Of a stretch of DNA of 22,426 nucleotides, positions 1 to 8,150 are shown one piece after another; the stretch's first letter is position 1, and every line of letters begins with the position of its first letter. This stretch comes from Chara braunii (taxonomy: Eukaryota > Streptophyta > Charophyceae > Charales > Characeae). A program made the position numbers and the translations under genes. A model generated the notes under the pieces. The model saw nothing but the letters and a program-made list of their open reading frames with translations, ran no database searches and had not been told where the DNA came from. Location: contig BFEA01000387.1 in the NCBI GenBank assembly GCA_003427395.1, positions 619,900-642,325 of the forward strand. Direction: 5' to 3'.

Positions 1-491
1 ACGGGGACCAGTCTCGTACCAGTTCTCTGCTGCTGTACTTGTACTCAGTGTGACTTGCCGTTTCGGCATTGGGAATCCAAGACTTCGACTTTGTGCCTTG
101 CCACTGTGTCTGCGTCCAACCCTCAGTCCGAGTCCGTCGTGTCGAGTGAGTGAGTGTGTGTGTGTGCTCTCACTCTCTCCCTCTCTCTCTCCTCTCCCTC
201 GGCTCACCCTCAGCCTCACTCCCGTTACACTTAGTAGGGGCTGTTTCATATGTTATTCGAAGGAAGAAATGAAGTAGTCTTATCAGCCATGTCCCATCTC
301 AGCACTAGAAGAGCAACCACGTTTCTCAGAGTCCCTTACGTGAACAGCACAGAGTCCTTTGAATCACATACAATCAAGCAAACGCTGCCCCACCTTTCCC
401 ATGAGCCTGATTCCGGCCACATCCAAGGGGTGATTCAAGCTCACACATTGCACGTATGGCTGTGTATCAATTTCAGGCATTGGCCTGTAGA
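1..491. other. Unassigned left flank of the LINE insertion
   Basis: No open frame with a recognisable protein and no RNA gene was found here. The only structure is a GT-then-CT-rich simple tract at about 144-200. The last bases before position 492 are the pre-insertion flank of the LINE, whose target duplication starts at 492. The matching right flank resumes at 11400. Confidence 0.6.
144..200. repeat. GT/CT microsatellite tract
   Basis: A run of GAGT and GT dinucleotides passes directly into CT-rich sequence (CTCTCACTCTCTCC and similar). It is simple-sequence DNA. The open frames across it, rich in Ser, Leu and Cys, are a by-product of the composition. Confidence 0.8.
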
Positions 492-508
492 AGAAAGGGG
501 ATTAACGA
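492..508 (+). repeat. Target-site duplication, left copy
   Basis: AGAAAGGGGATTAACGA occurs here and again, with no mismatch, at 11383-11399, directly after an A-rich tail. After one mismatch the next two bases (GG) also agree. Short direct repeats around an A-tailed element carrying APE endonuclease and RT are the signature of target-primed reverse transcription. The duplication therefore fixes the LINE borders at about 509 and 11382. Confidence 0.9.
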
Positions 509-1414
509 GGGTTTGAGCGGGTTCAGGATTCAGCCTGCTGCGGACACGCTCGCCAAGCGCCGAAGGTTAGCGCTAACGCCGATCAGCGCTCGGAAACTCA
601 CAGCGGTCCTACCGCGGCGCGTCGCGCCGGGCAGGAAACCCACGCGGAAAGCCAAACAACTCACGGTATTTTCGCATGCACCTGGTCGTGAATCAAGGGA
701 AGGTCAGCCACGCCCTCGGGCGTGGCAGAAAGCAGCCATATCCGGTAGAGTCAACTTCCTTCCACCATCATAGCTGCCATCATTGCCTCCACCTCAAGCT
801 TCCACCCCGGACAAGACTCAGCGACCAACGAAGTAACGCAAGAGGAAACACACGAAGGGACACACAATTGCGCGAGGGAGGTCAAAAGAGACGAAGGTGA
901 AAAAGGAGAAGAGAGGGAGGAAGAGACAAGAGAGAATAAAGAGCCAGCAAAAGGGAGGAGATAAGACAACCCAAAAAGAGAAGAGGGCAACCACCGCGGA
1001 CAGATTGTTTCAGCTTTTGTATCGGAAGAGACAGAAGATCCCAGCAATCATTAAGTCCCCAAGAGCATCCAGACAAAGAAGACGACAAAGAGAGGAGCAG
1101 AGANGAGAGAAAAGGAGGAGGTCAGATCTCACCACATTCCCAACGAGTGGAACGAAGNCAATACAACCACGGTACTGCAGCGACATACGCTCTGAAACTG
1201 GTCAGGAGGTGCAACCAGGTTCAGGTATCTAACCTCGTCCAAATTCCACTAATTTCCTTTTCACGATACGGACAAGATTTCTCCCCTATCATAGCCCCAG
1301 TTTTGTACCTCTCAAATCTTGTTCGTAGACCAACTCAACTCCCGCACCATCCTAATTTCGAACCCCCAACTAACCCCACGACTCAACTCAGTCCCCCCTC
1401 AAACCTGCCCACAT

Positions 1415-2314
1415 TCTGACCCGGTCTCACCCTAACACCGAACCATTATTATCCCACCCCCTTCCTGAACAGCCTACCCCCCTCCAATCCCGTTCCCTTC
1501 ACTCACCCGGAACCCACTTCATTATCACGCCAGAACTCCCTCGAATCTAGCCCATCTCCGATCCCCCTCGTCTCCATTCACTACCACTCTGCCACGACCC
1601 CTGCGATCCCGGTACGATCCCCGTACCATCCACATCTCACTCGGTCCACCACTCCATCATCCGCTCCGGCTTTTCCCCCCACCCGCCTCGATCCCCCAAC
1701 ACTCCATTCTCGCGACATCAAAAGTCCAACCAGATCCCGACTCCACTCATGTCCGGCCCAGCCCTCATCAGACCCCGTTTTTAGTCCCACGTCCCCACAA
1801 GACCCAGCCCCGATCCCATCCCAAGCCCGATCCGTCCAGAGCCGGATCTGCCACACATCCCGGCGCAATCTGACCCGGTCTTACCGCAACACCGAACCAG
1901 TATTATCCCACCCCCTTCCTCAACAGCCTACCCCTCTCCAATCCCGTTCCCTTCACACACCCGGAACCCACTCCATTATCACGCCAAAACTGCCTCGAAT
2001 CTAGCCCATCTTCGATCCCCCCCGTCTCCATTCAATACCACTCTACCACGACCCCTGCGATCCCGGTGCGATCCCCGTACCACCCACATCTCACTCCGTC
2101 TACCACTCCATCATCCGCTCCGGCTTTTCCTCCCACCCGCCCGAACACCCCATCCTCACGACATCAAAAGTCCATCCAGACCCCGACTCCACTCACGTCT
2201 GGCCCAGCCCTCATCAGACCCCGTCTTTAGTCCCACGCCCCCACAAGACCCAGCCCCGATCCCATCCCAGGACTGATCCGTCCAGAGCCGGATCCGCCAC
2301 GCATCCCGGCGCAA
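1415..2314 (+). repeat. Two-unit tandem duplication in LINE leader (454 + 446 bp)
   Basis: Copy 1 is 1415-1868 and copy 2 is 1869-2314. Both begin TCTGACCCGGTCT and end ATCCCGGCGCAA. By eye they agree at roughly nine bases in ten, with a few small deletions in copy 2. The arrangement recalls the tandem promoter monomers of rodent L1 leaders. That likeness is an inference. Confidence 0.9.
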
Positions 2315-2784
2315 TCCACATCACATCCATACCCCGATCCACTCCCACCTCAACACTGACTCCGAGGCCGTTCCACGGCTCTCCCCGCAGGCGCCCATTT
2401 CTCGAAATACACCCTATCCACGATCGAAACACCCCCCCTTTCCGCTGACCAACTATCAAACCGACCCCCGAATACCATTCTACTAAACTCCACACTGTAC
2501 CAATTCACGCAACGCCTTCGCCCCACCCCCAACACCCTCTTTACACCCTACTCTACTCCCACCCCGGCCGATCCTACTTTACACGCTTATTCGCTCCCAC
2601 TTAAAACCCAACCTCCATTTAACCCGTCTCCACTTGACACGCAACCCTTTTCCTCTCCGCTCTACCCACACCACTACCCCACTCCCAACCCCCCTGAAAC
2701 CAAACTCCTACCCTTGTACCCCCCCTCGTCATAAGTCCCCTTCAACCCATCCCCATTCGTCTTCACCAAATCGCTATCTAGCAT

Positions 2785-2828
2785 TCACCCGAGACCAGAT
2801 AATCACTCACCCGAGACCAGATAATCAC
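2785..2828 (+). repeat. 22-bp direct repeat, two copies
   Basis: A 22-bp unit containing CCCGAGACCAGATAATCAC occurs twice head to tail, at 2785-2806 and 2807-2828, without mismatch. It lies in the 3' part of the LINE leader, about 230 bp before the ORF1 ATG. Confidence 0.9.
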
Positions 2829-3054
2829 CCAACCCCAACCACACCTCACCCGAAAATCACCCCATATCTAACCACCTCCCCTTAACCCACTGCACAGTCA
2901 CATCTCGGTCAAAAAGACAAACTGAACCCGTACACGTACACAACCCAAATAGGACNTGGACCACTCACCCACCCATCGAATTCCTTCNCAGAATAAGACA
3001 GCTCACACCTCGACCACATCAGCGGNCTTTGTGACCTCTTAATCAGTCCTAACN

Positions 3055-3924
3055 ATGGAGGGAATGGGAATGGAGACACAGAACTGGCTGGCGGAACAGA
3101 CAAGAACACCATTGATCAAAACCACCAAATGCATTGATCACGGGGGGAACAACAAAGAGGAAGTGGTAATTTATGAATGCCCAAAGGAACTGACGTCGAA
3201 ACAAGAAGAGCTACATCAAAAGCATGCCGTCCTTTTCACGTTTTCCAAAAAAAGCCAAGAACTGGACANGCAGGCCAAATTGAGATGGATCTGGGAAAAG
3301 CTGAAAAGCTTAGAACCAATCCAGGGACAGGAACCGAAAGTCTCTTTTCACCCCAGATCAAGGAATGTAATCATGGTCATGTGCATGGAGGAAACACTTG
3401 CGTCCTTTCTGAGAAATAAGTGCTTCACCTGCAATTCGTCAGTTGTCACAGTCCATCCATGGAAAAAAGCAATGAACTTCCAACAAACTCCATTCAGATA
3501 CAGACAAGAACTCCTCAAAAAGCACTTTTGGATCCAATTTGACAGCGTGCCAGAGGGAATGCACGGCAGCATAAAGGAGAGAGTGAAAATGGAATTTGGG
3601 CGTTTCAAGGAGCCACACTGGATAGTCTCCACACCGGATTTCCTCACTCCACAACACAACCAAATGACGGTGGTACTGGAAACAGGGGACAGTAACCCAC
3701 CGTACGTACCTGAGGAATGTTTTTTTTCACAAGACAATAAGGTCATCAGAATAACGGTTTCCAGCAAAACCAACCCCCTTTGCTTCAAGTGCAAACAAAG
3801 GGGACATCTGGGTACGGATGCGAACTGCCCGAACACTCAAAACTGCAAATCTGCAGGAAGTGGCAAACAACAAGGGGTATTGGTACATCCCAGAGGCACA
3901 GTACGCAGGATGGGTGTTCAATGA
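3055..3924 (+). CDS. LINE ORF1, N-terminal part (DUF4283-like + CCHC zinc knuckle)
   Basis: Nucleic-acid-binding protein that coats LINE RNA. The first ATG after the ATG-poor leader opens this frame. Residues ~105-200 resemble the DUF4283 domain of plant LINE ORF1 proteins (a VIMVMCMEETLASFLRNK strand-helix, then a Trp-containing stretch and a WIQFDSVPEGM segment). A zinc knuckle at residues 243-258 (3781-3828) has Cys, Cys, His, Cys spaced C-x2-C-x4-H-x6-C, two residues longer than the usual H-x4-C. After the knuckle the frame runs out at 3924. The protein evidently continues in the +1 frame, open from before 3818, so a one-base slip lies near 3830-3860. The slip could be a mutation or an assembly error; no slippery heptamer was seen. 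An N at 3270 leaves one residue unknown. Confidence 0.75.
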   Translation: MEGMGMETQNWLAEQTRTPLIKTTKCIDHGGNNKEEVVIYECPKELTSKQEELHQKHAVLFTFSKKSQELDXQAKLRWIWEKLKSLEPIQGQEPKVSFHPRSRNVIMVMCMEETLASFLRNKCFTCNSSVVTVHPWKKAMNFQQTPFRYRQELLKKHFWIQFDSVPEGMHGSIKERVKMEFGRFKEPHWIVSTPDFLTPQHNQMTVVLETGDSNPPYVPEECFFSQDNKVIRITVSSKTNPLCFKCKQRGHLGTDANCPNTQNCKSAGSGKQQGVLVHPRGTVRRMGVQ

Positions 3925-5005
3925 CAACCTTGACACCCCAGACTGGGTCTGGACTATTCAAGGAGAACCAACACCTAGACCGGACGTCTACCCCCCCTTC
4001 GACAGCAAATGGCAAACGCTCAAGACAGGAAAAAAGCCACTCAAAAGTTTCACCAAGGATCCAGTGATAAACGTTGACACTCTGAAACAAGAGATCTGGG
4101 AAAGAGACGTCTGTTGGGACTTACAAGCAGTACAGGAGACCACGGAGAGGCAATGGGTGGAAACAGTCAAGGGGTATCAGGAAGAAGAAAAAACAAAGGA
4201 GGATGGCCAAATGACAAAGACTTACACCAGGAGATGGTGGAGAGGACAAGATAAGTCAAACCAGGGAAAGGAAATGGAAACAGAAGGTGCAGATGAATCC
4301 ATGGAGGAAGGAAAGGCAAGTTCAGCTTCAGGAGAGAAAGAAGGGCAACAAAATCCGGCGGTGGGGGTAAAAAGGAAACACAGCGATGACCAAACAGACA
4401 GGGAAGAGGCGGATGAGGACCAGGGGCAAGGTGAAGATGAGGGATATCCTTGGTCAGGACAGCAGGAAAAGGAACTGCGGGATCATATTCGAATCTGCGA
4501 AAAGGAAAGGGAAGACAATTTTGAATTACAACTAATCCTGCACAGGGAAGAGCAAAAAAACAAACAGAAAACAGAAGCCCCAAACCAGTCCCTGCACATC
4601 CCGCTGTCAGAAAACCCATTCGCCCCACTGGAAAGGGAGGAAGAACTGGCCACATTCCTTGCTGAAAAGTACTGCGAATCCAAAGAAAACCAGGAAATGG
4701 AGTTGGATGAGGATAGCTCTGAAAAAGAGAGGGAGAAAAAGCAAAACAAGGGAATGAAATTGCAAAAGTACAGACCAACTCAATGCCTGGAGGATCAGAT
4801 CAAAAGGAAAGAGCAAGAAGAGCCAGGCAAAGGGTTACCAACAGTCGCCCAACTTGGCATCCAGGCTCAAGCGCTGCACGCACAGAACCTGCTCCTTTCA
4901 GACTTGAACAGGGAGATCTCCCTCCGCATAGTGACGGTACAAGACCTGCACCACAAAGAACACGACGCCCTTTGGGACAGAGCCAGAAAAGAAGCAAACA
5001 CATAA
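3818..5005 (+). CDS. LINE ORF1, C-terminal part (charged, probably coiled-coil region)
   Basis: This continues ORF1 in the +1 frame after the slip behind the zinc knuckle. The ATG at 3818 lies within the knuckle coding and is unlikely to be a real start. The first ~80 residues are Trp/Tyr/Pro-rich (NKGYWYIPEAQYAGWVF and following). Then comes a long Glu/Lys/Gln-rich segment with a basic patch VKRKHS, a possible nuclear localisation signal, and stretches likely to form coiled coil. No named domain is recognised. With the N-terminal part, ORF1 would be about 650 residues to the TAA at 5003-5005. The frame stays mostly open beyond that, so the protein may originally have been longer. Confidence 0.65.
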   Translation: MRTARTLKTANLQEVANNKGYWYIPEAQYAGWVFNDNLDTPDWVWTIQGEPTPRPDVYPPFDSKWQTLKTGKKPLKSFTKDPVINVDTLKQEIWERDVCWDLQAVQETTERQWVETVKGYQEEEKTKEDGQMTKTYTRRWWRGQDKSNQGKEMETEGADESMEEGKASSASGEKEGQQNPAVGVKRKHSDDQTDREEADEDQGQGEDEGYPWSGQQEKELRDHIRICEKEREDNFELQLILHREEQKNKQKTEAPNQSLHIPLSENPFAPLEREEELATFLAEKYCESKENQEMELDEDSSEKEREKKQNKGMKLQKYRPTQCLEDQIKRKEQEEPGKGLPTVAQLGIQAQALHAQNLLLSDLNREISLRIVTVQDLHHKEHDALWDRARKEANT

Positions 5006-5497
5006 TTACCTTCCCGCGCAGTAATTCCCATCCAAAGAGACTTGCTCACCCAGGAATGGAACATAGCTGTCCATGAAGACCTTTCGGTACCCAGATGGAA
5101 GCTGGGCCAAAAGACAGAGACCTTACTTCAAAAAATCAGCAAAGGGAGGAGGCCGAACTTCATGGGGCTGGCCGGTCCGTCGCACAAGGAAGGGGAGACT
5201 GGACAAATGATAACCCCGGAGACAGAAGAAGGCAAGAACCAATCACATTATGATGCACGTCCTCTACTGGTGTGAATTGACCAGAAAACTGGATTATCGG
5301 AAGGCCTGAAATGGAAGCCGTGGTGGTGGATGACAACACTACCCATCACAACGATAGGAAATGAAGCAACCATGATACAGAATGTAACAGCCTTGGCAAC
5401 CTTACTGGAATCAGAGCTGCTCTCACAAGAGGAGGACGAGATCCCTTTGCGCCTGATGCAGATGGAGGAAGAGATTGAGAATAGCACCAGCTCCTAG
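5006..5497 (+). pseudogene. Likely ORF1 tail beyond in-frame TAA and TGA
   Basis: The ORF1 frame stays open from the TAA at 5003-5005 to a TGA at 5273-5275, then to a TAG at 5495-5497. Only that single TGA interrupts about 160 codons. The translation has ordinary protein composition (for example AVIPIQRDLLTQEWNIAVHE, later a WKPWWW cluster and an acidic Gln/Glu-rich end). I infer that ORF1 once ran to 5497, about 814 codons, and that two nonsense changes now split it. Alternatively this is intergenic sequence that happens to be open. ORF2 begins 43 bp further on. Confidence 0.45.
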
Positions 5498-5540
5498 ACA
5501 TAAGAAGCAAAAACAATGAGAGGATAAGTACCGATCAAGC

Positions 5541-6275
5541 ATGAGAATAACGAGGGGGGATCTGGTGATCCAATCCTGGAACGTGAGAGGGCTAACAACA
5601 ATTCTTTCAAACCAGGAAAAGTGGCACTATTTCCTGAACACTACAGGATGGAACGGACCCAATCCTCCAGACATACTGTGCCTCCAAGAATCTCACCTAA
5701 CCAGCATGACTCAACATCAAGAATCAGAAAAAGAAATTATGAAGAGAATAAAGAATCGCGCACTAACGGTAACAACACATAGCCCACAACCAGCATCAGC
5801 AGGAGTCATCACATTAGTACACAAACGAGCAATAGAAACACAGCAAATACAACCCAATTCAACCACGGCGGATTCAGTAGGAGGAAGATGGACCAAAATA
5901 GAACTAACCTACAAAGGAGAAGATATCACAATAATCAACGTATATGCCCCCAACACAGCGGTAGAAAGAACTAGGTTCTTCAAAGAGATAAGAGAGTTAA
6001 TAACAGCTCATACACACACGATCCTAGTGGGAGACTGGAACACGACCCAAAATCACCATCTGGACAGAATCTCGTGGGCGGAAGGAAATCAACACGACTT
6101 AGCAAGAGCATCACTAGGACAGCTAATAACAGAAAAGAACCTCAAGGACCCCTTCAGAACACGCAATCCAGAAAGAAAAGACCACCTGCATCAGGAAAAC
6201 AGGCCAGGGAAGAACCACCTTTTCCAGGATAGACTTTTTTCTCACCTCAGAGGCACTGGAAGGGGCAGTTCTTGA
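5541..6275 (+). CDS. LINE ORF2, APE-type endonuclease domain
   Basis: The N-terminal endonuclease of ORF2 nicks target DNA to prime reverse transcription. Seen: SWNVRGL with Asn14, CLQESHL with catalytic Glu50, the VYAPN strand (Tyr135), and VGDWNTTQ with Asp165/Asn167. The frame then slips at about 6170-6182, in an A-rich stretch. The remaining endonuclease motifs, SRID (6223-6234) and the catalytic Asp-His pair (6313-6318), are read in the next frame, so residues after about 212 of this frame are out of register. All key residues are present across the two frames, which argues for a recent slip or a sequencing error. The ATG at 5541 lies 12 residues before the first motif, as usual for L1. 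Confidence 0.85.
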   Translation: MRITRGDLVIQSWNVRGLTTILSNQEKWHYFLNTTGWNGPNPPDILCLQESHLTSMTQHQESEKEIMKRIKNRALTVTTHSPQPASAGVITLVHKRAIETQQIQPNSTTADSVGGRWTKIELTYKGEDITIINVYAPNTAVERTRFFKEIRELITAHTHTILVGDWNTTQNHHLDRISWAEGNQHDLARASLGQLITEKNLKDPFRTRNPERKDHLHQENRPGKNHLFQDRLFSHLRGTGRGSS

Positions 6276-6843
6276 CTGCTCAATAGGAAGGTTACCGCAT
6301 TATGATGGGTTCGACCACAACCCAATAGCTCTAAATCTTGCTCTATCTGTAGACAATACACCAGGTAAAANCTTTTTCAAATTAAATACATCTCTCCTCA
6401 ATTTAGGATCATTCAAACAGGAGTTTAAGATCAAATGGGAAGCAATAAAGGAGAAAATTAGAAGAGGAGAAATACTAAAAGACTTCCCAACCACAATACG
6501 AGAAATAACTCAGTGGGCAAACGAGTTCTCAAGGAAAGAAGCAAGTAGAAGAAAAGCAAGACAACAAAGTCTGGAGGCTATGGTAGAAATAGCAAAGTTC
6601 AACCTAATCGCAAACCCCGGCGCAAGACTCTATGAAGAACTACTAGAGGAAGCAAGAGCCGAACTTAGACAGTGGGTAGAGTGGAGGAGGCAGGGATTAG
6701 CCTTACGGGCCAGAGTAAGGGATTGGGAAAGCAATGAGAGCATGACAAAATTCTTCTTCCAAAAAATAAAAGCAAATCATAGAAGCAGCAGAATATTAGC
6801 CTTAAAAGCCTCCTTAGGCACGACACAGACCAAGAATGATTAA
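6181..6843 (+). CDS. LINE ORF2, end of endonuclease and linker to RT
   Basis: This is the second frame block of ORF2. It opens with the SRID motif and the Asp-His motif that complete the endonuclease. A Lys/Glu/Arg-rich linker follows, with an SNESMTKFFFQKIKANH segment of the kind found just before the RT in plant L1 elements. One N (6371) leaves a residue unknown. The block ends at TAA 6841-6843, which overlaps the ATG that opens the next block (TAATG). Because RT-proximal sequence continues straight on in the new frame, this is another single-base slip and not a gene boundary. Confidence 0.75.
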   Translation, partial: TTCIRKTGQGRTTFSRIDFFLTSEALEGAVLDCSIGRLPHYDGFDHNPIALNLALSVDNTPGKXFFKLNTSLLNLGSFKQEFKIKWEAIKEKIRRGEILKDFPTTIREITQWANEFSRKEASRRKARQQSLEAMVEIAKFNLIANPGARLYEELLEEARAELRQWVEWRRQGLALRARVRDWESNESMTKFFFQKIKANHRSSRILALKASLGTTQTKND

Positions 6844-7703
6844 TGAGAGTAGCAGCAGAATTCTACCAAAACCTATACTCGACCAAAACATTCCTCGAAA
6901 ACCCAAACAATGTATCGAGGGCAAGGGAGAAATTCTTAAAACACCTAGGAACAAGTCTCAACCAAGAAGCAATAAACCTGCTTGAGAAGGAAATATCCAA
7001 AACCGAACTTTTTGAAGCCCTCAAGAGCATGCAACCGAGTAAGACCCCCGGCAAAGATGGATTACCAAAAGAGTTTTGTCAAGCAAATTGGCACCTATTA
7101 GGAGAAACAGTCACAGAATTCAACAAGCAAGCCTTCACCAAAGGCTCCCTAGGAGAAGAAGTTAGCACAGGAATCCTCACGATACTATATAAGAAAGGAG
7201 ACAGAGAAGATATAAGAAACTACAGACCTATAACACTATTACCAGTAATCTACAAAATCCTAGCCAAGACCCTAGCTAATAGAATAAGGAGCGTTACAGA
7301 CAAATGTTTTCACATAGATCAAACGGGCTTCATACCAGGAAGATACATACTAGACAATGTAGTAAGCCTAAACNAAGCCACAAAAATCATAAAAGATAAA
7401 AAAGTACAAGCANCTATTTTATTCTTCGACTTTGAGAAAGCTTACGACCAAGTAAACTGGGATTTCCTACAGCAGAGTATGGAAAAAATGGGAGTAGGCC
7501 CAAATTTTAGAAGATGGGTAAAGGTTTTATACGGAGATGCTAGAGGAATGGTTCAGGTAAATGGACATCTATCTACAGAATACAAAATGTCAAGGTCAGT
7601 TAGGCAAGGAGATCCCCTTGCAGCCCCCATTTTTCTCTTCGTAATGGAGGCAATAGTAGCCTTCCTCCGCAAGGACCCTTCCATAGAAAGGCTCACAGTA
7701 TAG
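6843..7703 (+). CDS. LINE ORF2, reverse transcriptase fingers and palm
   Basis: RNA-dependent DNA polymerase core. Motifs in order: KTPGKDGLPKEF (motif 0/1), LYKKGDREDIRNYRPITLLP (motif 2), QTGFIPGRYILDNV (2a), FFDFEKAYDQVNWDFL with the first catalytic Asp near 7428 (motif A/3), and SVRQGDPLAAPIFLFVMEA (motif B/4). The frame reaches TAG at 7701-7703 and then continues open in the same frame through the FADD motif, so this stop is internal. It reads LTV-stop-HEGKQ, where a single C-to-T change of CAG would give the TAG. Two N bases (7374, 7413) fall inside. Confidence 0.9.
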   Translation: MRVAAEFYQNLYSTKTFLENPNNVSRAREKFLKHLGTSLNQEAINLLEKEISKTELFEALKSMQPSKTPGKDGLPKEFCQANWHLLGETVTEFNKQAFTKGSLGEEVSTGILTILYKKGDREDIRNYRPITLLPVIYKILAKTLANRIRSVTDKCFHIDQTGFIPGRYILDNVVSLNXATKIIKDKKVQAXILFFDFEKAYDQVNWDFLQQSMEKMGVGPNFRRWVKVLYGDARGMVQVNGHLSTEYKMSRSVRQGDPLAAPIFLFVMEAIVAFLRKDPSIERLTV

Positions 7704-8150
7704 CATGAAGGAAAGCAACTCTCCATCCCAACAATTATGCTCTTCGCAGATGACCTGACAGTACTAATAAGAGCATCAGACTCATCTTTCTTAGCTCTCA
7801 CAAAGGCAATGCAAGCATTCCAGCTAGCTTCGGAAATGAAGATAAACTGGAACAAAACAATAGGATGGTGGCTTGCCCCCACACCACCCCCGCCACAAGC
7901 ACAAGACACCCAAGGATTGCAGTGGCTAGACACCCAACAACCAATGAGATTTCTAGGAATCCAAGTCTCTGCAGAAGGGACCAGCAATACGTCANGAGAC
8001 AGCCTTCTAATAAAAATGATGAATAAGATGGCAGGATGGCAAGAAACATACGTCTCACTAATAGGCAGAGTGCTGGTAATCAACACATCAATACTTTCAA
8101 TGAGTTGGTACACAGCGTCTCTGGAACCCACCAGCCAGTTTCTTCGCAAT
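7704..8150 (+). CDS. LINE ORF2, RT catalytic FADD and thumb
   Basis: In-frame continuation after the internal TAG. FADD at 7743-7754 carries the two catalytic aspartates (the YxDD box, in the FADD form common in L1 elements). It is followed by the Lys-containing motif D region (LASEMKINWNKTIGWW) and motif E (MRFLGIQVS), then the start of the thumb. The frame slips at about 8131-8147. The downstream frame is already open there and reads SFFAILKRKIGSYLWTGK, the conserved follow-on. One N at 7996. Confidence 0.85.

Larger units (their letters stand above)
509..3054 (+). promoter_or_regulatory. LINE 5' UTR / putative internal promoter
   Basis: About 2.5 kb separate the element's 5' end from the ORF1 ATG. 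It starts GC-rich, with a perfect 12-bp palindrome GTTAGCGCTAAC at 566-577. A purine-rich stretch follows at roughly 830-1110, then a long C-rich, G-poor stretch at roughly 1240-2900 that contains a 454-bp tandem duplication. I found only two certain ATG triplets (676 and 1749). One ambiguous base at 2956 could make a third. LINEs carry their own promoter at the 5' end, so a promoter role is expected by analogy, but no specific promoter motif was identified. Confidence 0.6.

Noticed and set aside
50-773. Overlapping plus-strand open frames in the left flank and leader start
   Set aside because: Composition follows GT/CT tracts and GC-rich DNA, some start at non-ATG codons, one spans the LINE border, and no domain is seen.
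3818-3924. Programmed ribosomal frameshift in ORF1
   Set aside because: No slippery heptamer or clear downstream structure was seen in the overlap, and similar slips occur in ORF2 where programming is not expected.
4167-4778. Minus-strand frame of 203 residues opposite ORF1
   Set aside because: It is a shadow of the Glu/Lys-rich ORF1 coding strand, giving Phe/Leu/Pro-rich sequence with no domain.
6841-6845. TAATG as a stop-restart junction between two LINE proteins
   Set aside because: It falls between the linker and the RT of one conserved ORF2, so it is a frame slip and not a natural boundary.
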